A DNA stretch of 32,040 nt, taken from positions 1 through 32,040 of the forward strand of contig JAEDDX010000027.1 of assembly GCA_016293615.1 (NCBI GenBank), in the 5' to 3' direction. The notes beneath the pieces are model-generated. The model had not been told where the DNA came from, ran no database searches, and saw only the letters and a program-made list of their open reading frames with translations. The position numbers and the translations under genes were made by a program. Shown here one piece after another: positions 1-7,417 of this stretch (its first letter is position 1; each line of letters begins with the position of its first letter). The stretch comes from Acetatifactor sp. GTDB taxonomy: Bacteria > Bacillota > Clostridia > Lachnospirales > Lachnospiraceae.

Positions 1-73
1 CACCCGAGCGTACATGAGTATGAGCGGCAGTTGCGAAGCAACGGCTCTGCGAAGCAGAGGGCGCATACGAATG
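1..73 (+). repeat. Structured repeat, domain B (copy 0, left part outside window)
   Basis: This is a three-way-junction domain. The outer stem pairs CAT 13-15 with ATG 71-73, has a tandem G-A/G-A mismatch (16-17 with 69-70), then pairs GTATG 18-22 with CATAC 64-68 and GC 24-25 with GC 61-62. Inside are two triloop hairpins: GTTGC-GAA-GCAAC (30-42) and CTCTGC-GAA-GCAGAG (45-59). The first 55 bases recur exactly at 118-172. Its own domain A would lie left of the window. The open frame running through it is a by-product of the repeat. Function unknown. Confidence 0.8.
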
Positions 74-83
74 TTTTCCAAAG

Positions 84-172
84 GAAACCAAGCGGCCCCA
101 AAGGGGCCATTTGGTTTCACCCGAGCGTACATGAGTATGAGCGGCAGTTGCGAAGCAACGGCTCTGCGAAGC
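84..172 (+). repeat. Structured repeat, domains A+B (copy 1, truncated before lgt)
   Basis: Domain A is an outer stem GAAACCAA 84-91 with TTGGTTTC 111-118, separated by the conserved GC/AT internal loop from an inner hairpin GGCCCC-AAA-GGGGCC (94-108). Domain B follows from 118 and is identical to 1-55, but it stops inside the second triloop hairpin after position 172. The lgt leader begins there. The truncation point suggests that insertion or deletion ended at the lgt regulatory region. Confidence 0.8.
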
Positions 173-204
173 CCGCTTCCCCTCAAAACAGGAAAGGATG
201 AAAT

Positions 205-1101
205 ATGAACGCAGGCGATATTGCTTTTCCAAATTTAAATATCTATTTGCATGATGTTCCCAGATCGTTCAGTGTGTTTGGATTTCGGATTGCTTTCTAC
301 GGATTGATCATCGGGATCGCTGTGTTTGCCGGGATTTTGACCGCGGCGGCAATCGCGAAGAGGACGAAACAGAATCCGGACGATTACTGGGATTTTGCCA
401 TCTACGCCGTGATTTTTTCCGTCATCGGCGCGAGGATCTACTATGTGATTTTCTCATGGGATTCCTACAAGGATGATCTGCTGGAGATCTTCAGGATTCG
501 AAACGGCGGTCTTGCCATCTACGGCGGCGTCATTGCGGCCTTTATCACATTGTTTGTGTGGTGCCGCATGAAGAAGAAAAAGGCGGCTCTGTTCGGCGAT
601 ACGGCCGTGCCGGGACTGATTCTGGGGCAGGCGATCGGACGCTGGGGCAACTTCATGAACCGCGAAGTGTTCGGCGATTATTACGACGGACTGCTTTCCA
701 TGCAGATTCCGATTGAAGCCGTGCGTGACAGAAGTGATATCACGGAGAATATCGCGGCGCACATTCCGGAGGGCGCGAACTACATCAATGTACATCCGAC
801 CTTCCTGTATGAAAGTCTCTGGAATCTGTTCATCTTTGTTGTTTTGCTTCTCTATTGGAAGCATAAAAAGTTTGACGGCGAGATTTGCCTGCTGTATCTT
901 GGCGGCTACGGCCTGGGCAGATTTATCATCGAAGGAATCAGAACCGATGTGCTCTTGATCCCCGGAACCAATCTCCCGGTGTCGCAGGTGCTCGCACTGG
1001 TGATGGTGATCGGTGCGGTCGCAGCGGATGTTTTGATCAGACTGCGCATCGCCGGGAAAGAAAAAGCGACGGCGGCGGCACCGGACACAAAAGAGTCATA
1101 A
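205..1101 (+). CDS. lgt: Prolipoprotein diacylglyceryl transferase
   Basis: The enzyme transfers diacylglycerol from phosphatidylglycerol to the lipobox cysteine of prolipoproteins in the cytoplasmic membrane. The 298-residue product has about seven hydrophobic segments. It carries the Lgt signature around residues 144-158 (GQAIGRWGNFMNREVFG, with the conserved Arg, Asn and Glu) and the HPTFLYES motif near residue 197. Length is normal for the family, with a charged, low-complexity Lys/Ala C-terminus. The ATG at 205 is preceded by AAAGGATG, a usable SD. A strong terminator follows at 1117, so lgt is separate from the dcw operon. Its promoter is not obvious; the truncated repeat ends only about 30 bases upstream. 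Confidence 0.95.
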   Translation: MNAGDIAFPNLNIYLHDVPRSFSVFGFRIAFYGLIIGIAVFAGILTAAAIAKRTKQNPDDYWDFAIYAVIFSVIGARIYYVIFSWDSYKDDLLEIFRIRNGGLAIYGGVIAAFITLFVWCRMKKKKAALFGDTAVPGLILGQAIGRWGNFMNREVFGDYYDGLLSMQIPIEAVRDRSDITENIAAHIPEGANYINVHPTFLYESLWNLFIFVVLLLYWKHKKFDGEICLLYLGGYGLGRFIIEGIRTDVLLIPGTNLPVSQVLALVMVIGAVAADVLIRLRIAGKEKATAAAPDTKES

Positions 1102-1116
1102 TTTGTTCACAATTTC

Positions 1117-1160
1117 AGAAGACATACTACTGTAACAATGGTAGTGTGTCTTCTTTTTTT
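1117..1160 (+). terminator. Intrinsic terminator of lgt
   Basis: A 14-bp stem (AGAAGACATACTAC 1117-1130 with GTAGTGTGTCTTCT 1141-1154, one T-G wobble) has a 10-base loop and is followed by a run of seven T. Confidence 0.93.
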
Positions 1161-1330
1161 GTTGCCCGGATTGACATGCCGCCGGGCGGAAAACCTTGAT
1201 TTGGCGCGGAAAACCGGAAACCAATACAGAAAAGAAACACCGGGAAAGCCTTTTTTGCATTTCGTGGATATAGACAAAACCGGAACGATAATTTTGTGAA
1301 AAAATGACGAGCGCAAATTTGTAATAATAC
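1161..1330. other. Intergenic stretch with no recognised feature
   Basis: Between the lgt terminator and the mraZ promoter I see no credible ORF or RNA gene. The only structure is a weak inverted repeat, GCGCAA 1311-1316 with TTGCGC 1331-1336, whose right arm coincides with the proposed mraZ -35 box. Confidence 0.5.
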
Positions 1331-1359
1331 TTGCGCTTTTCTTAAGATTATATTAAAAT
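1331..1359 (+). promoter_or_regulatory. Candidate sigma-A promoter of the mraZ/dcw operon
   Basis: TTGCGC (1331-1336), a 17-bp spacer, then TAAAAT (1354-1359). The predicted start is near 1366, just upstream of the phased TGG repeats. Confidence 0.6.
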
Positions 1360-1367
1360 CTATCTAT

Positions 1368-1426
1368 AAGTGGTATGAATATGGCATAAAAGCCCATAAA
1401 GTGGGATGAAAAACCTCGAAATGGGC
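1368..1426 (+). promoter_or_regulatory. Candidate MraZ operator (helically phased TGG boxes)
   Basis: AAGTGGT (1368), ATGGC (1381), AAAGTGGG (1398) and AAATGGGC (1419) place TGG at 1371, 1382, 1402 and 1422. The steps of 11, 20 and 20 bp are one or two helical turns. MraZ of other bacteria binds direct GTGG/TGGG-type repeats at about 10-bp period upstream of its own gene, so this is probably the autorepression site. Confidence 0.65.
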
Positions 1427-1480
1427 ATTTTAGCAGCTGTTTTCAGTGGCAGTACAACTTATGGACTGGTGGTGATTGCG

Positions 1481-1912
1481 ATGTTTATGGGCAGATACAA
1501 TCATACGATTGATCCGAAAGGCAGGTTGAGTATTCCTTCCAAGTACCGTGAAGTACTTGGCGATGAGTTTGTAATATCGAAGGGAATGGATGGCTGTCTG
1601 TTTGTGTACGCAATCGAAGATTGGAAAGTCTTTGAAGCAAAGCTCGCATCGCTGCCGCTTGCAAATGCAGGCACGAGACAATTCGCAAGATTCTTTCTCT
1701 CCGGTGCACAATATGTGACGGTGGACAAGCAGGGACGCGTGCTGATGCCGCAGGATCTGCGGGAATTCGCGAAGCTTGAGAAGGATGTCGTCCTTGCCGG
1801 AACGGGCGGAAGAATCGAGATCTGGAGCCTCGAGAACTGGGAGAAGAACAGCGAACAGGTCGATATCAATGAGATTGCACAGGGCATTGCAGACCTGGGA
1901 CTGACGATTTAG
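1481..1912 (+). CDS. mraZ: Transcriptional regulator MraZ
   Basis: MraZ is a DNA-binding AbrB-like (SpoVT/AbrB double-domain) protein that usually represses the dcw operon it heads. The frame is open from 1406. The ATG at 1481 gives 143 residues, the usual family length, beginning MFMGRYNHTIDPKGRLSIP, and has a GGTGGTG SD just upstream. The two half-domains show the typical DPKGRLSIP and DKQGRVLMP loops, near residues 11-19 and 87-95. The upstream extension would have no SD and would overlap the proposed MraZ boxes, so I reject it. The gene lies 9 bp before rsmH. Confidence 0.95.
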   Translation: MFMGRYNHTIDPKGRLSIPSKYREVLGDEFVISKGMDGCLFVYAIEDWKVFEAKLASLPLANAGTRQFARFFLSGAQYVTVDKQGRVLMPQDLREFAKLEKDVVLAGTGGRIEIWSLENWEKNSEQVDINEIAQGIADLGLTI

Positions 1913-1921
1913 GGAAGAGAT

Positions 1922-2857
1922 ATGGAATTTAAACATTATTCCGTTTTGCTTGCGGAGACGATCGAACAACTTCATGTAAAGCCTGACGGAATCTATGTGG
2001 ATGGAACCCTGGGCGGCGCCGGACATGCCTTTGAGGTGTGCAGGAGGCTGACCACCGGTCACTTTTACGGAATCGACCAGGATGACGCGGCGATCAGTGC
2101 CGCAAGCGAGAGGCTGGCCCCCTTTGGCGACAAAGTAACCATCATCCGAAACAACTTCTGCAATATGAAGATGGCGCTGGAGGCGCAGGGTGTGGAAAAG
2201 GTTGACGGTATCGTCCTGGATCTGGGCGTGTCATCGTATCAGCTTGATACCGAGGAGAGAGGCTTCTCCTATCGGTTTGACGCTCCGCTTGACATGAGAA
2301 TGGACAGGCGTAAGAGCCTGACAGCCCGAGATATCGTAAATGGTTATTCCGAGAGTGAATTGTTCCGGGTCATCAGAGACTACGGGGAAGAAAAGTTTGC
2401 GAAGAACATTGCAAAGCACATCGTGCAGAGAAGGACGCAGAAGCCCATCGAGACGACATTTGAATTAAATGATGTGATCAAGGCGGCGATTCCGGCGAAG
2501 ATGCGGCAGAACGGTCACCCTTCCAAACAGACCTTTCAGGCGATCAGGATCGAGTGCAATCAGGAACTGGAGGTCTTAAGAAAGGCCCTGGATGATTTCG
2601 TCGATTTACTCAATCCGGGCGGACGATTGTGCATCATCACCTTCCATTCGCTGGAAGACCGTATGGTGAAGATAAGTTTTAAAAACAATGAGAACCCCTG
2701 CATCTGTCCTCCGGACTTTCCGGTGTGTGTGTGCGGCAGGAAATCCAAGGGTACCGTGATTACAAGAAAAGCCATTCTTCCGGGCGAAAAAGAATTGGAA
2801 GAAAACAGCAGATCAAAGAGTGCGAAGCTGAGAGTGTTCGAGGCTTTGCAGATCTGA
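1922..2857 (+). CDS. rsmH: 16S rRNA (cytosine(1402)-N(4))-methyltransferase RsmH
   Basis: RsmH (MraW) uses S-adenosylmethionine to methylate N4 of C1402 in the 16S rRNA decoding region. The 311-residue product has the SAM-binding stretch DGTLGGAGHA near residue 28, the YGIDQD acidic loop, the DGIVLDLGVSSYQLD motif near residue 98, RFDAPLDMRMD and the C-terminal ITFHSLEDRMVK motif. All are diagnostic. Length is normal. The start is ATG 1922 with a GGGAAGAG SD overlapping the mraZ end. It is second in the dcw operon, as in most Firmicutes. Confidence 0.97.
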   Translation: MEFKHYSVLLAETIEQLHVKPDGIYVDGTLGGAGHAFEVCRRLTTGHFYGIDQDDAAISAASERLAPFGDKVTIIRNNFCNMKMALEAQGVEKVDGIVLDLGVSSYQLDTEERGFSYRFDAPLDMRMDRRKSLTARDIVNGYSESELFRVIRDYGEEKFAKNIAKHIVQRRTQKPIETTFELNDVIKAAIPAKMRQNGHPSKQTFQAIRIECNQELEVLRKALDDFVDLLNPGGRLCIITFHSLEDRMVKISFKNNENPCICPPDFPVCVCGRKSKGTVITRKAILPGEKELEENSRSKSAKLRVFEALQI

Positions 2858-2883
2858 CAACAGATTTGGAGAGTGGGAAGAGA

Positions 2884-3351
2884 ATGAGCCAGAGAACAAC
2901 GAATCAGAGAAATACATACAGAAGAGAAGTCTATGTAGAGGGAAGTGCCGCAAGACAGCTGAAGGAGCGCCCCGTTCCCGCACGGCGCGGAAGTGAACTT
3001 CATCCCGTGGTCCGCAAGAACCGTGAGAAGGCGCGTTATATGAATGCGAGATATCTCGTTTTCCTGATGGCCGCTCTGTGCGTATGCACATACATTCTGG
3101 TCAACTATATTCAGCTGCAGGCTGAGCTTACCAATGTGACAAGAAGTGTCGCAAAGAAGGAAAGCCAGCTGAACAACATGAGAATTGCCAATGATGAGAA
3201 CTATAACAGAATTGCCGGCAGTCTGGATCTTGAAAAGATCAAGAGCATCGCAATCGGTGAGCTTGGCATGGTATATGCGAAGGAAGGTCAGATCGTTCTC
3301 TACACAAGCGAAGGCAATGACTGCATGAGACAGGTCGTACAGAACAATTGA
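2884..3351 (+). CDS. ftsL: FtsL-like septum protein
   Basis: A short bitopic membrane protein of 155 residues. It has a basic cytoplasmic N-terminus (about residues 1-55), one transmembrane segment (about 57-76), then a heptad-rich extracellular coiled coil (QLQAELTNVTRSVAKKESQLNN) of FtsL/DivIC type. Family proteins bridge FtsQ/DivIB and the FtsW-PBP complex at the septum. Position between rsmH and the first PBP gene is the classic ftsL place. The sequence is poorly conserved in this family, so the name rests mostly on topology and context. The frame is open from 2725 inside rsmH; ATG 2884 is chosen because it follows rsmH and has a GGGAAGAG SD. Confidence 0.82.
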   Translation: MSQRTTNQRNTYRREVYVEGSAARQLKERPVPARRGSELHPVVRKNREKARYMNARYLVFLMAALCVCTYILVNYIQLQAELTNVTRSVAKKESQLNNMRIANDENYNRIAGSLDLEKIKSIAIGELGMVYAKEGQIVLYTSEGNDCMRQVVQNN

Positions 3352-3362
3352 CGAGGTGTGGC

Positions 3363-5573
3363 GTGAACGAACAGAGGCAGAATACAACAGAAAAAAAGGT
3401 AAAAAAGTTCACAATAAAAATGCAGAAGAAGCTGGTAGTATTTTTTATGATAATACTACTGGCTTTTGCAGGATTAAGTATTGTTATGATTTGCCTGGTC
3501 AACCGGAACAATGCGGAATATCAGAAGCAGATCCTTTCTCAGCAGAAGTATGACTCCATGGTCATTCCCTACAGAAGGGGTGATATTGTGGATGCCAAGG
3601 GAATCGTCCTCGCGACCAGTGAAAAGGTTTACAATCTGATCATTGACGCGAAGGTCATGAATACGGTCAATACCAAGAATGAGAAGCCGTATCTGGAACC
3701 GACGCTGGATGCGTTGGGAAGATATTTCAACCTGAATATGGTGGAAATCAGGACGCATGTCACAACGAATACGACGGCGCCCTACTATGTTGCCGAAAGA
3801 CAGCTGACCTATGACCAGATCAGCGATTTCAAGGCAGCGCAGCTGGAGGATACCAATATCAAGGGCGTGTGGTTCGAGGAAGAATATAAGCGCCGGTATC
3901 CCAACGGTTCCATGGCTGCGGATGCCATCGGCTTTACGACATCCGACGGACAGGGCAGTTACGGACTGGAAGAGTATTATAATGATATTCTGAACGGAAC
4001 GAACGGCCGCGAGTACGGATATCTGAATGAGGACCTGAATCTGGAGCGTACGGTAAAACCTGCCGTGGACGGCTACACCATCCACAGCACCATTGACTCC
4101 AATATGCAGATGATCGCGGAAAAGTATATCCGGAAATTCATGGAGGAACACAAGGATATGGTGCGTGAAGGAAATGGCGCCGAGAATGTCGGATGCATCG
4201 TGATGGATGTCAATACCGGCGAGGTCAAGGCGATGGCGAGCGCACCGGGATTTGATTTGAATGAACCCAGAGAGTATGATGCCTTGCTCGGCTGCAAGAT
4301 GGTGGAGCAGGTCACCAATGCCAACGGTTATTATGAGATCAAGAAAAACGGTCTGGTGATCAATCAGGAAGTGCTGAAGTCCATGAATTCGGAGCAGAAG
4401 CTTTTGAACCTGAACAATCTCTGGAAGAATTTCTGCATTACAAATACATATGAGCCCGGTTCGGTTGCAAAGCCCTTTACAGTGGCTGCCGCGCTTGAAA
4501 AAGGCACCGTTACTCCGGGAACGACCTTTGAGTGTAACGGTTCTCTGGAGATCGGCGGTTATAAGATCCGCTGCCACAACGGAAACGAAGGTACCATGAC
4601 ACTGGAGAGTGCCGTGGCGAAGTCCTGCAATGTATCCATGATGAAGATTGCCCAGACCCTCGGCAATCAGAATTTCTGCGAATATCAGTCGATTTTCAAC
4701 TTCGGTCTGAAGACCAATGTCGACCTTGCCGGTGAGGCGAGAACCAACACCTTGATCTACTCGCCCGATTCCATGGGACCGACAGATCTGGCGACCAACA
4801 GCTTCGGACAGAACTTCAACATTACCATGATCCAGGGGATCGCCGGCTTCTGTTCCCTGATCAACGGCGGTTATTACTACGAGCCGCATCTGGTGAACAA
4901 GATCACCAATGCCAACGGAGCGACTGTGAAAAACATTGAGCCCCGTGTGCTGAAGCAGACTGTCTCCGAGCAGACTTCCGAGTATATCAGACAGTATTGT
5001 ACCGCAGTGGTGCAGTACGGAACCGGTAAGACGGCGCGTCCCGCCGGCTATATGATCGGCGGCAAGACGGGAACCGCAGAGACCATCGACGAGAACACCC
5101 ACAAGCGTTCTCCGAACGAATATGTGGTTTCCTTCATGGGCTTTGCTCCTGCGGATGATCCGCAGATCGCGGTGTATGTCGTTGTTGACCGTGCAAATGC
5201 ACCAAGGCAGGACGATGCAAAATTTGCGACCAGAATCGTGCGCGGAGTCCTGACAGAGATTCTTCCCTATATGCAGATATTCATGACGGAGGAGCTGACC
5301 GAGAAGGAGATGAAGGAACTCGAGGAGTTGAATCTGGAGATCACTTCCCAGTACAAAAATCCTGTGGCGGAGCCTGACACCACGACTCCGATCTATACGC
5401 CGGATGCAAACGGCGGAACGCCGCAGTGGCTGAGCTTTCCGATCGACCCCAACACCGGATACCGGGTAGACCCGGCTACAGGATTCCGATATGATGCCCA
5501 GGCGGGATTCCTCGTCGAGGGAGACATGTCTTCCATCGGTATCGAAGAACCTGTCAACAACAGACTCGAATAA
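3363..5573 (+). CDS. Class B penicillin-binding protein (FtsI/PBP2B type)
   Basis: A septal D,D-transpeptidase that would cross-link peptidoglycan with an FtsW-type glycosyltransferase. It has a basic N-terminus and a membrane anchor near residues 24-45. The dimerisation/pedestal domain includes the Y-x-R-G-DI-x-D motif. The transpeptidase domain carries SVAK (catalytic Ser about 367), SCN (about 421) and KTGTAE (about 568). An insertion of about 45 residues precedes the SVAK box, and the tail is unusual (about residues 640-736): acidic, then Pro-rich, with three degenerate DPxTGxR-type repeats and no PASTA domain. The frame opens with TTG 3348, but GTG 3363 is preferred because AGGTG lies upstream at a better distance. 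Either start overlaps or abuts the ftsL stop. It could be FtsI or SpoVD by family; ftsI is favoured because it is continuous with ftsL. Confidence 0.9.
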   Translation: MNEQRQNTTEKKVKKFTIKMQKKLVVFFMIILLAFAGLSIVMICLVNRNNAEYQKQILSQQKYDSMVIPYRRGDIVDAKGIVLATSEKVYNLIIDAKVMNTVNTKNEKPYLEPTLDALGRYFNLNMVEIRTHVTTNTTAPYYVAERQLTYDQISDFKAAQLEDTNIKGVWFEEEYKRRYPNGSMAADAIGFTTSDGQGSYGLEEYYNDILNGTNGREYGYLNEDLNLERTVKPAVDGYTIHSTIDSNMQMIAEKYIRKFMEEHKDMVREGNGAENVGCIVMDVNTGEVKAMASAPGFDLNEPREYDALLGCKMVEQVTNANGYYEIKKNGLVINQEVLKSMNSEQKLLNLNNLWKNFCITNTYEPGSVAKPFTVAAALEKGTVTPGTTFECNGSLEIGGYKIRCHNGNEGTMTLESAVAKSCNVSMMKIAQTLGNQNFCEYQSIFNFGLKTNVDLAGEARTNTLIYSPDSMGPTDLATNSFGQNFNITMIQGIAGFCSLINGGYYYEPHLVNKITNANGATVKNIEPRVLKQTVSEQTSEYIRQYCTAVVQYGTGKTARPAGYMIGGKTGTAETIDENTHKRSPNEYVVSFMGFAPADDPQIAVYVVVDRANAPRQDDAKFATRIVRGVLTEILPYMQIFMTEELTEKEMKELEELNLEITSQYKNPVAEPDTTTPIYTPDANGGTPQWLSFPIDPNTGYRVDPATGFRYDAQAGFLVEGDMSSIGIEEPVNNRLE

Positions 5574-5586
5574 GTTTTCGCCCAAT

Positions 5587-5615
5587 ACATAACCTCACAA
5601 AACAGGGAATACAGT
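5587..5615 (+). promoter_or_regulatory. Candidate sigma-E promoter of the second PBP gene
   Basis: ACATAAC (5587-5593), exactly 14 bp, then AATACAGT (5608-5615). The sigma-E consensus of Bacillus is roughly kmATAtt-14-CATACAnT, so the match is partial (ATA core, six of eight in the -10). Confidence is raised because the same heptamer and spacing precede the SpoVB-like gene. A TATAAT (5615-5620) overlaps, but no -35 partner is seen for sigma-A. Confidence 0.5.
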
Positions 5616-5643
5616 ATAATAACACCTTTTTGTGAGGTTTTTT
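5591..5643 (+). promoter_or_regulatory. RBS-occluding hairpin / possible attenuator before second PBP gene
   Basis: AACCTCACAAAA (5591-5602) pairs perfectly over 12 bp with TTTTGTGAGGTT (5628-5639), followed by T to 5643 and then the ATG at 5644. The right arm contains the SD of the next gene (GTGAGG, 5632-5637). In a read-through transcript the SD would be buried, or transcription could end at the T tract. RNA started at the internal promoter (about 5622) would lack the left arm and have a free SD. Confidence 0.7.
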
Positions 5644-7392
5644 ATGCAAGACGGACACAGTAAGATCTATCACCGCAAAAAGATACTCGTGATGTTTTTC
5701 ATCTGTGCAATGGTTATGCTGGGATTGTTCGGCAGACTTTTGTTCCTGTGCATCAACAGTTCCGCGCATTACAGCAGGATGGCACAGGATCTCCATGAAA
5801 GAGAACGGAGCATTAAGGCTGCGCGGGGAAAGATCGTCGACAGAAACGGAATCGTTCTTGCAGACAATAAGACCGTATGCACAGTCTCCGTGATCCATAA
5901 TCAGGTGGAAGATGCGGAGAAAGTCATCAGCATACTGAGCAGGGAGCTGGGGCTTTCGGAGGAAAAGGTCAGAAAGCGCGTCGAGAAATATTCTTCCATG
6001 GAGCGCGTCAAAAGCAATGTGGATAAGTCTGTCGGAGACCGCATCAGAGCGTATGATCTGCCCGGCGTCAAGGTGGATGAGGACTACAAGCGCTATTACC
6101 CGTTCGGGACACTGGCGAGTAAGGTGCTGGGATTCACCGGAGGAGACAATCAAGGAATCATCGGACTGGAGGTCGTCTACGAAAACAGCTTAAAGGGCGA
6201 GAGCGGAACGATTCTGACCATCACGGATGCCAGGGGAATCGAACAGGAGGAAAAGGGTGAGCGGAGAGTGGAGCCGGTCAACGGCAAGACGCTTGTCACC
6301 AGTCTTGACCTCAATATACAGGCCTATGCAACGCAGCTTGCAACGCAGGCGATGGCGGCAAAGGAAGCTGACAGCGTACAGATACTGGCAATGAATCCGA
6401 AAAACGGAGAGATCTATGCCTGCGTGAATGTCCCTGAATTTGACTTAAACCATCCGTATGAGCTCCCGGAAGAAACGGGGGAGGTCACGGATGAGAAGCT
6501 AAGACAGGATCTGCTAAACAAAATGTGGAGAAACAGCTGTATCAATGATACCTACGAACCTGGCTCCACCTTCAAGATCATCACCGCGGCTGCCGGGCTG
6601 GAGGAAGGCGTGATCACAACGAAGAGCACCTTTCACTGTCCGGGATTTATCGTGGTGGACGATCGAAGGATCCGGTGTCACAAGGTCACGGGACACGGTT
6701 CCCAGGATTTTACGCACTGCATGATGAATTCCTGCAATCCGGCGCTGATATCGGTCGGACTCAGACTCGGCATTGATACCTATTACCGCTATTTTGAACA
6801 GTTCGGTTTAAAGCAGAAGACCGGAATCGACCTTCCCGGGGAAGCCGGTACGATCATGCACCGCAGGGAAAACATGGGAAATGTCGAGCTTGCCACCGTG
6901 GCCTTCGGGCAGTCCTTTCAGGTGACGGCGGTGCAACTTCTGACCACGGCAGCTTCCCTGATCAACGGAGGCACTCGCATCACGCCGCATTTCGGCGTAC
7001 GGATTGAAGATGCGGACGGGAATACGATACAGACGCTTTCTTTTCCCGTACAGGAGGGAATCATTTCGGAGGAAACAAGTGCGACCCTCCGCCTGATTCT
7101 CGAAAAGGTCGTTTCGGAGGGCTCCGGTAAAAACGGCAGGGTCGAGGGGTATCAGGTGGGCGGCAAGACGGCAACCAGCCAGACGCTTCCCAGAGGAAGC
7201 GGGAAATATATCTCTTCCTTCATCGGATTTGCTCCGGCGGATGATCCCGAGGTGATTGCCATTGCAATCGTCAATCATCCGAAGGGAATCTATTACGGGG
7301 GAACGGTTGCGGCACCGATCATCCGCCAGCTTTTTGAAAATGTGCTTCCGTATTTGGGGATAAAAGGGTATAATGAATTCACAAAACGCTGA
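5644..7392 (+). CDS. Class B penicillin-binding protein (SpoVD-like)
   Basis: A second D,D-transpeptidase of 582 residues. It has an N-terminal membrane anchor (about residues 14-36), a dimerisation domain with ARGKIVDRNG, and a transpeptidase domain with STFK (Ser about 308), SCN (about 363) and KTATS (Lys about 508), where the usual KTG Gly is Ala. It ends right after the catalytic domain and lacks PASTA repeats. The ATG 5644 start is used because GTGAGG sits six bases upstream; a GTG at 5632 is in frame but lies inside that SD. It shares little with the preceding PBP beyond the family motifs. A SpoVD-like role in spore cortex synthesis is inferred from the candidate sigma-E promoter and its place before ftsW/spoVE. 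A vegetative role remains possible. Confidence 0.88.
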   Translation: MQDGHSKIYHRKKILVMFFICAMVMLGLFGRLLFLCINSSAHYSRMAQDLHERERSIKAARGKIVDRNGIVLADNKTVCTVSVIHNQVEDAEKVISILSRELGLSEEKVRKRVEKYSSMERVKSNVDKSVGDRIRAYDLPGVKVDEDYKRYYPFGTLASKVLGFTGGDNQGIIGLEVVYENSLKGESGTILTITDARGIEQEEKGERRVEPVNGKTLVTSLDLNIQAYATQLATQAMAAKEADSVQILAMNPKNGEIYACVNVPEFDLNHPYELPEETGEVTDEKLRQDLLNKMWRNSCINDTYEPGSTFKIITAAAGLEEGVITTKSTFHCPGFIVVDDRRIRCHKVTGHGSQDFTHCMMNSCNPALISVGLRLGIDTYYRYFEQFGLKQKTGIDLPGEAGTIMHRRENMGNVELATVAFGQSFQVTAVQLLTTAASLINGGTRITPHFGVRIEDADGNTIQTLSFPVQEGIISEETSATLRLILEKVVSEGSGKNGRVEGYQVGGKTATSQTLPRGSGKYISSFIGFAPADDPEVIAIAIVNHPKGIYYGGTVAAPIIRQLFENVLPYLGIKGYNEFTKR

Positions 7393-7417
7393 CGCCTTCG
7401 GCATAAGAGGAGAGAAT

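Noticed and set aside
1..172. CRISPR array
   Set aside because: The repeats are long (about 117 bp apart), internally palindromic and too few; spacers are not of uniform size and no cas genes are present.
14..208. 64-residue open frame across the first repeats
   Set aside because: It is made of two copies of the same repeat-derived peptide, has no SD and varies with the hairpins. It is a by-product of the structured repeat.
3474..5585. Very long (703-residue) minus-strand open frame opposite the first PBP
   Set aside because: The opposite strand encodes a clear PBP with all motifs; this frame is a codon-bias shadow rich in His, Ile and Arg with no family features.
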